NCBI RefSeq assembly: GCF_000473325.1
Contig: NZ_KI421513.1
Coordinates: forward strand, 2,551,217 to 2,615,216
Origin: Leisingera caerulea DSM 24564
Lineage (GTDB): Bacteria > Pseudomonadota > Alphaproteobacteria > Rhodobacterales > Rhodobacteraceae
DNA length: 64,000 nucleotides
Direction of reading: 5' to 3'
Below, one piece after another: positions 1-10,467 of this stretch (positions are counted from its first letter, which is position 1; every line of letters begins with the position of its first letter). A program made the position numbers and the translations under genes. Under the pieces are notes generated by a model. It saw nothing but the letters and a program-made list of their open reading frames with translations. It searched no databases and was not told where the DNA came from.

Positions 1-991
<991 letters not shown>

Positions 992-1115
992 TCAAAAACA
1001 CCAATTGAGCCGGGACGGAGGAAAACGGGCAGGGGGGTGTACAGCCGGTGTACGGCCGGTGCACGCATGCTGCCTGTCCGAAACAGCGCTTGCCGCCGGG
1101 GCGCCGTGCGATGCT

Positions 1116-1230
1116 TCTTGCTTCCTACGCCAGTATCAACTGGGTCAGGTTCAAAGGGTCGCGCCGCCGGTCCGGGATACCCCGCACCATGACGCCTCTC
1201 AGTCCCTTGGGCGGGACTCCCCTGCGTGCC
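1116..1230 (-). promoter_or_regulatory. TPP riboswitch (THI element) upstream of thiC
   Basis: Read on the minus strand, the leader contains the conserved THI-box pieces in order: a GGGGAGTCCC-like P1/P2 start, CTGAGAGG, then ACCCTTTGAACCTGA, CAGTTGATACTGGCG and TAGGAAGC. This is the classical thiamine pyrophosphate aptamer. It lies about 150 nt before the thiC start codon, as expected for translational or transcriptional control of thiC. The exact ends are approximate. Confidence 0.95.
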
Positions 1231-1295
1231 TATAGGGCTAGGGGAGGGGCGGGGTTCGCGTCAACCGGAATCTTTGTAGATTATTTTTTGGTATT

Positions 1296-1312
1296 AGTAT
1301 CAGCGTGATACT
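1296..1312. promoter_or_regulatory. Perfect 17-bp inverted repeat between thiC and bioB
   Basis: AGTATCA-GCG-TGATACT is a perfect 7-bp inverted repeat with a 3-bp centre in the divergent thiC/bioB intergenic region, in an AT-richer patch. It looks like a dimer-binding operator. It is not the BioR box, which lies 70 bp further on, and no regulator gene is adjacent, so the binding protein is unknown. Confidence 0.45.
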
Positions 1313-1363
1313 GGACTTATGGGCGGGTTTTTGAGGCAAATCGCTGCAGCGCAGCTTTGATGC

Positions 1364-1392
1364 TTGATCGGCGGCTGCAAAATTATCTATAA
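1364..1392 (+). promoter_or_regulatory. bioB promoter with BioR operator
   Basis: TTATCTATAA at 1383-1392 matches the alphaproteobacterial BioR box (TTATMTATAA). A candidate promoter TTGATC (1364-1369), 17-bp spacer, CTATAA (1387-1392) puts the operator directly over the -10 element, which fits simple repression of the biotin operon. The bioR gene itself is not in the window. Confidence 0.85.
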
Positions 1393-1446
1393 AAACCAGC
1401 AACGCCATCCGCGCATGGCCAACAGGTATAGAGAACAGGAGACAGC

Positions 1447-2424
1447 ATGCTGGACGCTGCACCCATCCGCACCGACTGGACCCGCGAGGAAGCGGAAGCG
1501 ATTTACAATAAGCCATTCATGGACTTGCTGTTTCAGGCGCACACCGTGCACCGGCAGTATTTCGACCCCAATCAGGTGCAGAAATCCAAGCTGCTCAGCA
1601 TCAAGACCGGCGGCTGCGCCGAGGATTGCGCCTATTGCTCGCAGTCGGCGCGCAACGGCGCGCAGCTCTCGGCCTCCAAGCTGATCGAGGTTCAGCGTGT
1701 GATCGCCGAGGCCAAGAAAGCTAAGGAAGGCGGCGCCACCCGTTACTGCATGGGCGCCGCCTGGCGCTCTCCCAAGGACCGCGACATGGCGGCTCTGGAG
1801 GCGATGGTGCAGGGCGTCAAGGACCTGGGTATGGAAACCTGCATGACCCTGGGCATGCTGGACGAGGAACAGGTGTTCCGCCTGCGCGACGCCGGTCTCG
1901 ATTATTACAACCACAACATCGACACCTCGGAGCGCTACTACTCCGAGATCATCACCACCCGCACCTTCGCCGACCGGATCGACACCCTGAACCGAGTGCG
2001 CGAGGCGGGCATCAAGGTGTGCTCCGGCGGCATCGTCGGCATGGGCGAGCAGCAGCTGGACCGTATCGATATGATGCTGGCGCTGGCGACGCTGGAGGTG
2101 CACCCGGATTCGGTGCCGGTCAACATGCTGATCCCGATCGCCGATACGCCGCTGGCCAATGTCGAGAAGCTGGACCCGATCGAATTCGTCCGCTCGGTTG
2201 CTCTGGCCCGCATTCTGATGCCGAAATCGCACGTGCGCCTGTCCGCAGGCCGCACCGATATGTCGGACGAGATGCAGGCGATGTGCTTCTTTGCCGGGGC
2301 CAACTCGATCTTTGTCGGCGACACGCTGCTGACTGCCGACAACCCCGAAGAGGACAAGGACCAGCAGCTGTTCGACCGTCTGGGCATCACCGCCATGGCC
2401 GCGGGCTGCGACGGCAGCCGCTGA
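1447..2424 (+). CDS. bioB: Biotin synthase
   Basis: Radical-SAM enzyme that inserts sulfur into dethiobiotin, the last step of biotin synthesis. The 325-residue protein has the CxxxCxxC cluster ligands C57, C61 and C64 in [16 protein letters not shown], and later BioB signatures [16 protein letters not shown] and RLSAGR. AGGAGA sits just ahead of the ATG. It is the first gene of a tightly packed operon; its TGA overlaps the ATG of bioF by one base. Length and motifs are complete, so it should be functional. Control is probably through the BioR box in the promoter. Confidence 0.98.
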   Translation: MLDAAPIRTDWTREEAEAIYNKPFMDLLFQAHTVHRQYFDPNQVQKSKLLSIKTGGCAEDCAYCSQSARNGAQLSASKLIEVQRVIAEAKKAKEGGATRYCMGAAWRSPKDRDMAALEAMVQGVKDLGMETCMTLGMLDEEQVFRLRDAGLDYYNHNIDTSERYYSEIITTRTFADRIDTLNRVREAGIKVCSGGIVGMGEQQLDRIDMMLALATLEVHPDSVPVNMLIPIADTPLANVEKLDPIEFVRSVALARILMPKSHVRLSAGRTDMSDEMQAMCFFAGANSIFVGDTLLTADNPEEDKDQQLFDRLGITAMAAGCDGSR

Positions 2425-3563
2425 TGGCGGGCGCCTTCCCCAGGCATGAGAAATCGCTGGAAGCGCTGCGCACGCGCGGACGCTACCGGCAGCTGATGCC
2501 GCGGGAAGGGCATGACTTCGCCTCCAATGACTACCTTGGGCTGGCGTGCAGCGATGTGATGCGCGCCGCCGCAGCCGATGCGCTGGCGCGCGGTGTGCCG
2601 GTGGGGGCAGGCGGCGCGCGCCTGCTGCGCGGCAATGACGCGGAACACCAGCTTCTGGAGGCTGAGGCAGCGGAGTTCTTCGGCACCGAGGCCGCGCTGT
2701 TCATGGGCGGCGGCTTTAATGCCAATCAGGCGATCTTCTCTACCCTGCCGCAACTGGGCGATCTGGTGCTCTATGACGCGCTGATCCATGCGAGCACTCA
2801 CGACGGAATGCGGCTGGGCCGGGCGGAGACCCGCAGCTTTGCGCATGGCGATGTGGAAGACGCGGCGCGGGTGCTGAAAGAGTGGCGCGCGGCGGGCGGC
2901 ACCGGTCAGGTCTGGATCGCGGTTGAGGCGGTTTATTCCATGGACGGCGACCTCGCGCCGCTGGACGCGCTGATGGCACTGGCCGATGCGGACGGCGCAG
3001 TGCTGGTGGTGGATGAGGCGCATTCAACGGGCGTGTTCGGCGATTTGGGCCGCGGGCTGGCGTATGAGATCGCGCACCGGCCAAACGTCCTGAGCCTGCA
3101 CACCTGCGGCAAGGCGCTGGGGGCCTCCGGCGCTTTGATCTGCGGTCAGCGGGTGCTGATTGAGACGCTGATCAACAAGGCGCGCGGGTTTATCTTTGCC
3201 ACCGCCCCGTCACCCTTGAACGCGGCACTGGTGCGGGCGGCCTTGCAGGAGCTGCAGCAGAACCCAAGCCGCCGCGAGCAAGCGTGGCAGGGGATCACCC
3301 ATGCCCAAGGTGAAGCCAAACGCCTGTGCGGGCTGGAGGGTTTCCAAAGCCAGATCCTGCCGGTGGTGATCGGTGACGACAAGCGCTCCATGGCGCTGGC
3401 CTCCGCTATGCAGGCCCGCGGCTATGACATTCGCGGCATCCGCCCGCCGACCGTGCCACGCGGCACCTCGCGGCTGCGGCTGTCGATCACGCTGAACACG
3501 GGGGCAGGGGTCATCACCGCGATGTTCGAAGACCTCGCCCGGGAAATGGAGAATGGGGCATGA
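2424..3563 (+). CDS. bioF: 8-amino-7-oxononanoate synthase
   Basis: PLP enzyme condensing pimeloyl-ACP with alanine to KAPA in the biotin pathway. Starting at the ATG that overlaps the bioB stop gives 379 residues ([16 protein letters not shown]), the normal length. Visible features are the FASNDYLGL substrate region, VVDEAHSTG with the PLP-contacting Asp and His, and K230 in CGKALGASG as the Schiff-base lysine. An in-frame upstream extension exists inside bioB but is only a shadow. The end overlaps bioD by 4 bp, implying translational coupling. Confidence 0.97.
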   Translation: MAGAFPRHEKSLEALRTRGRYRQLMPREGHDFASNDYLGLACSDVMRAAAADALARGVPVGAGGARLLRGNDAEHQLLEAEAAEFFGTEAALFMGGGFNANQAIFSTLPQLGDLVLYDALIHASTHDGMRLGRAETRSFAHGDVEDAARVLKEWRAAGGTGQVWIAVEAVYSMDGDLAPLDALMALADADGAVLVVDEAHSTGVFGDLGRGLAYEIAHRPNVLSLHTCGKALGASGALICGQRVLIETLINKARGFIFATAPSPLNAALVRAALQELQQNPSRREQAWQGITHAQGEAKRLCGLEGFQSQILPVVIGDDKRSMALASAMQARGYDIRGIRPPTVPRGTSRLRLSITLNTGAGVITAMFEDLAREMENGA

Positions 3564-4186
3564 GCGCGCTGATCGTCACCGGGACCGATACAGGCATTGG
3601 CAAGACCGTCTTCTCGGCCGGCCTGGTGCAGGCCCTGGGCGCAACCTACTGGAAGCCGGTGCAATCCGGACTGGAAGAGGAGACCGACAGCCAGATCGTC
3701 TCCCGCCTGTCGGGCCGCCCGGCGCTGCCTGAAGGGTATCTTCTGCAACTGCCAGCCTCGCCGCATCTGTCGGCAGAGGCCGAGGGCGTGGAGATCGACC
3801 CGGATTCGCTGTCTTTGCCTGAGGCCGATGGCGTGCTGGTGGCCGAAGGCGCAGGCGGGCTGATGGTGCCGCTGAACCGCAAGGTGCTGTATCTCGATCT
3901 GTTCGCCCGCTGGGGCGCGCCGGTGATCCTCTGCGCGCGGACCCAGCTGGGCACGATCAACCACACGCTGCTGTCGCTGAAAGCCCTGCGCGATGCGGGC
4001 TGCCCGGTTGCGGGCGTGGCCTTCATCGGCGACGCGGAGCCGGCGGTGGAGGAAACCATCTGCCAATTCGGCCAAGTGGCGCACCTGGGGCGGCTGCCGG
4101 TGCTTGGCGAGCTGACCTCTGACGCGCTGGCCGTGGCCTTTCAGGCCAGCATCCGGGTGGACCTGATCAAGGAGGTGCTGTCATGA
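3560..4186 (+). CDS. bioD: ATP-dependent dethiobiotin synthetase
   Basis: Closes the ureido ring of dethiobiotin from DAPA, CO2 and ATP. The 208-residue protein starts [19 protein letters not shown], with the P-loop GTDTGIGKT at residues 8-16, followed by the YWKPVQSG substrate segment and the [15 protein letters not shown] motif [11 protein letters not shown]. It overlaps both bioF and bioA by 4 bp (ATGA junctions), so the operon is translated as a coupled unit. Confidence 0.97.
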   Translation: MSALIVTGTDTGIGKTVFSAGLVQALGATYWKPVQSGLEEETDSQIVSRLSGRPALPEGYLLQLPASPHLSAEAEGVEIDPDSLSLPEADGVLVAEGAGGLMVPLNRKVLYLDLFARWGAPVILCARTQLGTINHTLLSLKALRDAGCPVAGVAFIGDAEPAVEETICQFGQVAHLGRLPVLGELTSDALAVAFQASIRVDLIKEVLS

Positions 4187-5481
4187 GTGCCGCAGACCTC
4201 ACCCAGCTGGAGTTTGACCAGCAGCACCTCTGGCATCCCTACACCAATGTCGCCAAGCCCGGTCCGACGTTCGTCGTGAAGGAGAGCGAGGGTGTTTACA
4301 TCACTCTGGACGACGGTACCCGGCTGATCGACGCCATGTCGTCCTGGTGGTGCATGATGCACGGCCACAAGAATCCGGCGATCACCAAGGCCATTCACGA
4401 CCAGCTCGACACCCTGCCGCATGTGATGTTCGGCGGGCTGACCCATGACCCGGCGATTGACCTGGGCCGCAAGCTGCTGGAGATCACCCCCGAAAGCCTC
4501 ACGCGCATTTTCTATTGTGATTCAGGCTCGGTCTCGGTCGAGGTGGCGATGAAGATGGCGGTGCAGTACCAGCACGCGATCGGCCAGCCGGATCGCAAGG
4601 AGTTTGCCACCATCCGCTCCGGCTATCACGGCGATACCTGGAAGGCGATGAGCGTTTGCGACCCGGACACCGGCATGCACCATCTGTTTCAGGGCGCGCT
4701 GAGCGTGCAGCATTTCGTCTCCCGCCCGCCGAACCGCATTAATGAGGACTGGAATGACGACCCGGCGCAAAACGGTCTGGGAGAACTGCGTGCCGTGCTG
4801 GAAGCCAACGCGCAGAAGATCGCAGCCTTCATTCTGGAGCCCGTGGTGCAGGGCACCGGCGGCATGTATTTCTACCACCCGGAGTATCTGAATCAGGCGC
4901 GTGCAATGTGCGATGAGCTGGGCATCCTCTTGATCTTCGACGAGATCGCCACCGGTTTCGCCCGCACGGGCGAGCTGTTCGCCACAAATTTCTGCACCGT
5001 CGAGCCGGATATCATCTGCCTCGGCAAGGGCCTGACCGGCGGCCATATCTCTTTCGCCTGCACCATGACCAATGACCGCGTGGCCGAAGGCATCGGCGGC
5101 GGCAATCCCGGTTTGTTCATGCACGGGCCGACTTACATGGGCAACCCGCTGGCCTGTGCGGCCGCGAAGGCCTCGCTGGACCTGCTGACCGGCCAGGACT
5201 GGCGCGGCACGGTGGCGGCTATCGGCGAGCAGATGGAGGCGGAGCTGGCGCCTGCGCGCGGCCTGCCCAATGTGGCGGACGTGCGGGTGCTGGGCGCCAT
5301 CGGTGTGATTGAGATGAAGCACCGGGTTTCCGCAGACGAGGCGCACGCCCGCGCGCATGAGATGGGCGTCTTCCTGCGCCCCTTCGGGACTAACATCTAC
5401 ACCATGCCGCCCTTCATCACGGCGCCGGATCAGCTCAGCGAAATCACCGCGGGCATGCTGCGGCTGGCGCGGGAGCTGTAG
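4183..5481 (+). CDS. bioA: Adenosylmethionine-8-amino-7-oxononanoate aminotransferase
   Basis: Transfers the amino group of S-adenosylmethionine to KAPA to give DAPA. 432 residues, class III aminotransferase fold. BioA hallmarks are LWHPYTN near the N-terminus, the [10 protein letters not shown] substrate-binding segment, [13 protein letters not shown] with the PLP Asp, and the Schiff-base lysine K282 in CLGKGLTGG. The HPYTN and WW motifs separate it from ordinary omega-aminotransferases such as the one at 23.2 kb. Overlaps bioD; bioG follows after 2 bp. Confidence 0.97.
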   Translation: MSAADLTQLEFDQQHLWHPYTNVAKPGPTFVVKESEGVYITLDDGTRLIDAMSSWWCMMHGHKNPAITKAIHDQLDTLPHVMFGGLTHDPAIDLGRKLLEITPESLTRIFYCDSGSVSVEVAMKMAVQYQHAIGQPDRKEFATIRSGYHGDTWKAMSVCDPDTGMHHLFQGALSVQHFVSRPPNRINEDWNDDPAQNGLGELRAVLEANAQKIAAFILEPVVQGTGGMYFYHPEYLNQARAMCDELGILLIFDEIATGFARTGELFATNFCTVEPDIICLGKGLTGGHISFACTMTNDRVAEGIGGGNPGLFMHGPTYMGNPLACAAAKASLDLLTGQDWRGTVAAIGEQMEAELAPARGLPNVADVRVLGAIGVIEMKHRVSADEAHARAHEMGVFLRPFGTNIYTMPPFITAPDQLSEITAGMLRLAREL

Positions 5482-5483
5482 GC

Positions 5484-6101
5484 ATGGAATTCCGCTGGCT
5501 CAAACACAACAGCGCAGCCGAGGCCATCGTGGTCTTTGGCGGCTGGGCTGTGGGGCCAGAGGTGTTCTGGCATCTGGATGGCCCGCAGGACATCCTGTTT
5601 GCCAGCGGTTACAGCGATCTGAACGCGGAGCTGCCGGACCTGTCGGGCTATGAACGGATCAGCCTGCTGGCGTGGTCGTTCGGCGTGGCGGCCTATGCAC
5701 ACTGGCAGCAGGGGCGGCCGGATCCGTTCCAGCGCAAGGTGGCGGTGAACGGCAGCCTGAAACCGGTGAACCGCAGCGCGGGCATTCCGCCCGCGGTCTT
5801 CCGCAAAACGGCTGAGACGCTGAGCCTGGAAAGCTTTCAGAGCTTCCTGACGCGCGTCTTCGGGCAGCCTCAGCCCCCTGAGCCGCTGGATGCGGACGCG
5901 CTCCGGGCTGAGCTGCTGGCAGTGGAGCGGCGCGGCGACGCTCCGCAAACGCGGTTCGACCGGGTCTGGATCAGCACCGGCGACAAGATTTTTCCGCCCG
6001 CCAACCTGGAACGGGCCTGGGCGGGGCAGGCAGTCAGCCTGATCGACGCGCCGCACGCGCCATTCGGCCAGTTCGCGGCGTGGGAGGCGCTGTTGCAATG
6101 A
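5484..6101 (+). CDS. bioG: Pimeloyl-ACP methyl ester esterase, BioG type
   Basis: Probable alpha/beta-hydrolase that removes the methyl group from pimeloyl-ACP methyl ester and so ends chain elongation. The 205-residue protein resembles BioG (DUF452 family): the opening MEFRWLKHNSAAEAIVVFGGW, a nucleophile elbow AWSFG with S65, and a C-terminal His in DAPHAPFGQF. BioH-type esterases are longer and use GWS. Its place between bioA and bioC supports the role. The stop overlaps the bioC start. Confidence 0.9.
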   Translation: MEFRWLKHNSAAEAIVVFGGWAVGPEVFWHLDGPQDILFASGYSDLNAELPDLSGYERISLLAWSFGVAAYAHWQQGRPDPFQRKVAVNGSLKPVNRSAGIPPAVFRKTAETLSLESFQSFLTRVFGQPQPPEPLDADALRAELLAVERRGDAPQTRFDRVWISTGDKIFPPANLERAWAGQAVSLIDAPHAPFGQFAAWEALLQ

Positions 6102-6889
6102 AAGACATGACGCCTCCTCAGCTGGACCAGTCGCGGGTCCGGCAAAGCTTCCGCCGCGGGCTGCAAAGCTATCACCGCACCGCCTCGGTGCAGGCGGATA
6201 TTGCCGCACGGCTGGCAGACTTGCTGCAGGCCCAGGGCGCGCCCGGGCAATTCGAGACTGCTTTGGAATTCGGCTGCGGCACCGGCCACCTGACCCGGCA
6301 GCTGGTGCAGCGGTTCGAAATTGGCAGCCTGCTGCTGAACGATCTGGTGCCGGAAGCGGCGTCCGCCTTGCAGGATTTCGGGGGCGCTGCGCCGGTTCAG
6401 GCCCGGTTCAAAGCCGGGCCGGTCGAAAGCCTGCCGCTGCCGCACGGGCTGGATCTGATCGCCTCGGCCTCCACCGTGCAATGGATTCCGGACCTGCCGG
6501 CGCTGACGGCGCGGCTGGCGGCACGGCTGAAGCCCGGCGGATGGCTGGCGCTTTCGGGCTTCGGGCGCGGGCAGTTTCGCGAGCTGGCGGCGTTGGGCTC
6601 CGCGGCCGCCGCGCCCAGCTACCTGGATGCCGCGGAGTGGCGGCCGGTGCTGCCGCAATGCCTGGATCTGCTGGCGGTCAAACAGGCGCCGGTGGTGCTG
6701 GAATTCGACAGCGCGCTGGCGCTGCTGCGGCATTTGCGCCAGACCGGCGTCAACGGCCATGCCCAGCAAAGCTGGTCCCGCCGGCATCTGCGCGACTTTG
6801 AGGACGCTTACCGGGCGCGGTTCGGCTGCGATGGAAAGCTGCCGCTGACCTATGATCCGGTGCTGCTGGTGGCCCGGCGCACCGCCTGA
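6098..6889 (+). CDS. bioC: Malonyl-ACP O-methyltransferase
   Basis: SAM-dependent methyltransferase that masks malonyl-ACP as a methyl ester so that fatty acid synthesis can build the pimeloyl chain. From the ATG overlapping the bioG stop it is 263 residues. It carries an SxSYxxxA-like N-terminal segment (RRGLQSYHRTASVQ), SAM motif I LEFGCGTGHLT and a later SASTVQWI segment typical of BioC. It closes the operon, giving a full route from malonyl-ACP to biotin. Confidence 0.93.
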   Translation: MKDMTPPQLDQSRVRQSFRRGLQSYHRTASVQADIAARLADLLQAQGAPGQFETALEFGCGTGHLTRQLVQRFEIGSLLLNDLVPEAASALQDFGGAAPVQARFKAGPVESLPLPHGLDLIASASTVQWIPDLPALTARLAARLKPGGWLALSGFGRGQFRELAALGSAAAAPSYLDAAEWRPVLPQCLDLLAVKQAPVVLEFDSALALLRHLRQTGVNGHAQQSWSRRHLRDFEDAYRARFGCDGKLPLTYDPVLLVARRTA

Positions 6890-7071
6890 CCGGTTGGCGC
6901 TGTTCCCGCGGCGCGATGCGCGCTTGAAGCAAGTTTTAGGCTTTTTTCTATTCTTTCGCGAAGCCGCCCCGCCGCAGCGTTAATCTTTGTCAATGTCCCC
7001 CTGTTATGCCGGACCCTGAGCTGCGCCTGCGCGCGGCACGTGGGAAGACTGGCAGTACGGGAGTGACGCCA

Positions 7072-8040
7072 ATGAAAGTCAAAGCGTTTACGGCAGCGCT
7101 GGCGGCGCTGGCAGTTTCGGGGGCCGTTGAAGCGGCCGATATGGGGGATGTGGAAACGCCCATCCGCCTGTCGCTGAACAATTGGACCGGCCAGCGCCTG
7201 TCGACCTATATCGCGGGCGGGATGCTGGAGGAGGCAGGCTATACGGTCGAATATGTCGAGGCGGATCAGGGCGCCTTGTACGAGCAGATTGCCACTGGCG
7301 AGCTGCATGCCATGGTGGAGATCTGGACTACCAGCAATCCCGACGAATACATCGCAGCGCGGGAGGCTGGCCGGGTAGAAGAACTGGGCGACCTGGGGCT
7401 GGATGCACGCAACGGCGTGGTTTACCCGCCCTATGTGGCGCAGATGTGCCCGGGGCTGCCCAACTGGGAAGCGTTGCGTGAGTGTGCCAGCATCTTCTCC
7501 GAAGACGGCAACGGCAAGCGCGGGCGCTACCTGGCCTATCCGGAATCCTGGGGCTCGCCCGGGGCGGACCGGATCCGGGCGCTGGATCTGCCGTTTGACG
7601 TGGTCGCGGCCGAGTCCGAGGCGGCGATGATCGAGGAGTTCCAGCAGGCCTACAAGGACAAGCGCCCGGTGATCGCCACCTTCTGGGCACCGCACTGGGC
7701 GATGTCATCTTATGCGCTGCAATTCGTGCGGTTGCCCAAGCCGGAGCCGGCCTGCTACAGCGACCCGTCTTGGGGGCCGAACCCAAAGGCCACCGGCGAT
7801 TGCGACTTTGCCCGCGGCGGCGTGGTCAAGGCCAGCTGGTCCGGCTTCAAGGGCCGCTGGCCCGCAGCCCATGAAATCCTCAAGAACTACGAGCTGAGCA
7901 TCTGGGACCAGCAGCCGCTGATCGGGCTGGTGGATGTGCGGGGCGAGACCGTCCAGGGCGCGGCCCGCGGCTGGCTGGCGGTGAACCGCGCCAAGTGGAT
8001 GCCAACGGTCGAGGAGGCCACCGGCAAGGGCCGTTCCTGA
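7072..8040 (+). CDS. ABC transporter substrate-binding protein, glycine betaine/choline (OpuAC) family
   Basis: Periplasmic binding protein of 322 residues from the ATG at 7072, which gives a clean signal peptide (MKVKAFTAALAALAVSGAVEA). Aromatic positions seen in betaine/choline binders are present: NNWTGQ, EIWTTSNP, WAPHWAMSSY and DPSWGPNP. It is a paralogue of the protein encoded at 8439-9404, sharing the pattern GDL-L-AR-G--YP, CPGLP-WEAL and DP-WGPNP. It is followed by its own terminator, so it seems to be a separate transcription unit ahead of the transporter operon. The ligand is not certain; osmolyte or choline-derived compounds are the family norm. Confidence 0.88.
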   Translation: MKVKAFTAALAALAVSGAVEAADMGDVETPIRLSLNNWTGQRLSTYIAGGMLEEAGYTVEYVEADQGALYEQIATGELHAMVEIWTTSNPDEYIAAREAGRVEELGDLGLDARNGVVYPPYVAQMCPGLPNWEALRECASIFSEDGNGKRGRYLAYPESWGSPGADRIRALDLPFDVVAAESEAAMIEEFQQAYKDKRPVIATFWAPHWAMSSYALQFVRLPKPEPACYSDPSWGPNPKATGDCDFARGGVVKASWSGFKGRWPAAHEILKNYELSIWDQQPLIGLVDVRGETVQGAARGWLAVNRAKWMPTVEEATGKGRS

Positions 8041-8438
8041 TCGCGGGGGCAGCCAGGCAATTTGGTGATTAAATCTTCGGAACAGCGCCTCTGCGATGCG
8101 GGGCGCTGTTTTCGCATTCAGCCTTGCGGCTTGTGCCTGGATGCGCCGCCGCGTAAGCCCGGCGAGGGCGGGGAAAGTGATTCCGGAACTTGTGTGTTTA
8201 CACAAAAACTTGAACCGTCAATCAAAATATTTTGCCGTTTGCGACGCAATTGCTCGACAAAGTGTCGTAATATGTTCCAATACTTGCATTATCCCCGGCC
8301 ACACTTGGCTCATGGGCGCCGCTGACAGAAACACGGCCGGCTGAAATGCCAGTCAGGTGCCATGAACCGTCGGGTTCCAAAAGACGCGCCACAGCCGGAA
8401 ACAGGCGGCGCAAAAGGATAATGACAGGGAGTATTGAG
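8041..8438 (+). promoter_or_regulatory. Promoter region of the transporter operon with two palindromes
   Basis: This 398-bp gap holds the terminator at 8081-8113 and then an AT-rich stretch before the second binding-protein gene. Two operator-like palindromes are visible: TTGTGT-GTTT-ACACAA at 8190-8205 and CGACA-AAG-TGTCG at 8255-8267. No regulator gene is adjacent. The stretch 8285-8438 probably is 5' leader; nothing more definite is seen in it. Confidence 0.5.
8081..8113 (+). terminator. Intrinsic terminator after first binding protein
   Basis: AACAGCGCC (8081-8089) pairs with GGCGCTGTT (8102-8110) and runs into TTTTC. It lies 40 bp after the stop codon and separates the first binding-protein gene from the rest of the transporter locus. 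Confidence 0.75.
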
Positions 8439-9404
8439 ATGACTTTCAAAGGATATGCGCTGGCACTGGGCGCAGCCGCGATGACTGTGGCTGCGGGCAT
8501 CGCCTCGGCCGCTGAACTGGGCGACACCAGCAAGCCGATCAAGCTGGCGGTGAACGAATGGACCGGCCAGCACGTGACCACCCACATCGCGGGCGAGATG
8601 CTCAAGGCTGCAGGCTATGACGTCGAATATGTCTCTGCGGGCATGATGAACCAGTTCCAGGCGATTGCCGATGGCGACATCCACGCGACGCTGGAAATCT
8701 GGTCCTCCAACGTTTCCGACGAATACGCCAAGAAGATCGAAGAAGGCACCGTGGTGGAGCTGGGCGACCTGGAGCTGAACGCCCGTGAAGGCATCGCCTA
8801 TCCGGCGCATGTGGCGGAGATCTGCCCCGGCCTGCCGGCCTGGGAAGCGCTGAAAGACTGCGCGATGCAGTTCGCCACCGCCGAAACCCTGCCCGAAGGC
8901 CGCCTGGTGGACTACCCCGCTGACTGGGGCACGCCGGGTGCGGACCGCATGACCGGTCTGGGGCTGCCGTTCAAGGCTGTGCCTGCTGGCTCCGAGGCGG
9001 CGCTGATCGTCGAGCTGCGCGCCGCGACCGAGCGCAAGACGCCGCTGCTGATCACCTTCTGGCAGCCGCATTGGGCGATGTCCGCCTATGACGTCAAGTT
9101 CGTCGACCTGCCGCCGGGCGAGGACGCCTGTTTCAGCGATCCGGCTTGGGGCCCGAACCCCGATGCGGTGAACGACTGCGACTTCTCGCCTTCCCGCATC
9201 TTCAAGGCCGCCTGGTCCGGGATGGAGGAAACCTGGCCCGCAGCCTATGAAATCCTGTCGAACTACACCCTGGCCGTGGAAGACCAGCAGCCGATGATGG
9301 GCGCGGTCGATGTGGACGGCGGCAAGGTCGAAGAGGTGGTTGCCGAATGGATGGCCGCCAACGAGGACAAGTGGCGCCCGGTTGTCGACGCCGCCACCAA
9401 CTGA
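8439..9404 (+). CDS. ABC transporter substrate-binding protein, glycine betaine/choline (OpuAC) family
   Basis: Second periplasmic binding protein, 321 residues, with a signal peptide (MTFKGYALALGAAAMTVAAGIASA). The ATG at 8439 follows a GGGAG site; an in-frame ATG at 8421 is a less likely start. Ligand-cage aromatics appear in NEWTGQ, EIWSSNVSDEY, FWQPHWAMSAY and DPAWGPNP. The ATPase and permease genes follow directly, so this one is the dedicated receptor of the importer. Closely related in sequence to the protein at 7072-8040. Confidence 0.9.
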   Translation: MTFKGYALALGAAAMTVAAGIASAAELGDTSKPIKLAVNEWTGQHVTTHIAGEMLKAAGYDVEYVSAGMMNQFQAIADGDIHATLEIWSSNVSDEYAKKIEEGTVVELGDLELNAREGIAYPAHVAEICPGLPAWEALKDCAMQFATAETLPEGRLVDYPADWGTPGADRMTGLGLPFKAVPAGSEAALIVELRAATERKTPLLITFWQPHWAMSAYDVKFVDLPPGEDACFSDPAWGPNPDAVNDCDFSPSRIFKAAWSGMEETWPAAYEILSNYTLAVEDQQPMMGAVDVDGGKVEEVVAEWMAANEDKWRPVVDAATN

Positions 9405-9414
9405 GCCTTGCCCA

Positions 9415-10467
9415 GTGAGCGGCTCTGAAACGCCTGCCATCACCTGCCGGAATGTCTGGCAAGTGTTTGGCAACAATGCAGGCAGCGCCTTGAAGGAGGC
9501 GCTGTCGCGGCACGAAACACCCGAAGCGGCAGCTCAGGATCTGCGCTCCAAGGGGCTGATTCCGGCGGTGCAGGACGCCTCCTTTGACGTGAAGGAGGGG
9601 GAGCTGTTCGTGATCATGGGGCTGTCGGGCTCCGGCAAGTCGACCCTGATCCGCTGCATCTCGCACCTGCTGCACGCCACCGGCGGCGAAATCCGTATCG
9701 ATGGCGAGAACATCGTCGAGGCCAGCCCCAAGCGGCTGATCGAGCTGCGCCGCAAGAAGCTGGGCATGGTGTTCCAGCACTTCGGCCTGTTCCCGCATAT
9801 GACCGTAGCCGACAACGTCGCCTACCCGCTGCGGGTGCAGGGGGTGAAGAAGAAGCAGCGCCTTGCCAAGGCGCAGGAAGTCATCGAACTGGTCGGCCTC
9901 GGCGGGCGCGAAAAGAACTACCCGCGCGAACTCTCCGGCGGCCAGCGCCAGCGCGTCGGCATCGCCCGCTCGCTGGTGGCGGATTGCTCGGTCTGGTTCC
10001 TGGATGAGCCGTTCTCGGCGCTGGACCCGCTGATCCGGCGGCAGCTGCAGGATGAGTTCCTGGAGATCCAGGCCAAGCTGAAGACCACCATCGTTTTCAT
10101 CACCCATGACATCAACGAGGCGCTGAAACTGGCTGACCGCATCGCCATCATGCGCGACGGCAAGGTCGTGCAGATCGGCACACCCGCCGACATCGTGCTG
10201 CGCCCGGTCGATGACTACGTGCGCGAGTTTTCCAAGGACGTGGCCAAGGGCCAGCACGCGCATGTGTCCTCGGTGATGCAGCCGGGCGAACACCATGTTT
10301 ACGGCGCCGACGATCCCGGCCTGCGCCAGGACATGACGCTGGATGCAGCCCTTGCGCGCTGCATGGAGCTGTACGAGCCTGTGCCGGTCCGCACGGATGA
10401 CGGCAAGCTGGTCGGCGTGGTGAACCCTGCGGATCTGGCCGCGGCCCTGCAGGTGGAGCAAGAGTGA
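9415..10467 (+). CDS. ABC transporter ATP-binding protein, glycine betaine type (ProV/OpuAA-like)
   Basis: Cytoplasmic motor of the importer. Starting at the GTG at 9415 gives 350 residues. Walker A GLSGSGKST is at residues 69-77, followed by the Q-loop VFQHFGLFPH, signature LSGGQRQR and Walker B VWFLDEPFSALDP. The extra N-terminal helix region before Walker A and the C-terminal half-CBS-like tail (VPVRTDDGKLVGVVNPADL) match the ProV/OpuAA class rather than generic ATPases. The start lies 11 bp after the binding-protein stop and the end overlaps the permease gene. Confidence 0.93.
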   Translation: MSGSETPAITCRNVWQVFGNNAGSALKEALSRHETPEAAAQDLRSKGLIPAVQDASFDVKEGELFVIMGLSGSGKSTLIRCISHLLHATGGEIRIDGENIVEASPKRLIELRRKKLGMVFQHFGLFPHMTVADNVAYPLRVQGVKKKQRLAKAQEVIELVGLGGREKNYPRELSGGQRQRVGIARSLVADCSVWFLDEPFSALDPLIRRQLQDEFLEIQAKLKTTIVFITHDINEALKLADRIAIMRDGKVVQIGTPADIVLRPVDDYVREFSKDVAKGQHAHVSSVMQPGEHHVYGADDPGLRQDMTLDAALARCMELYEPVPVRTDDGKLVGVVNPADLAAALQVEQE

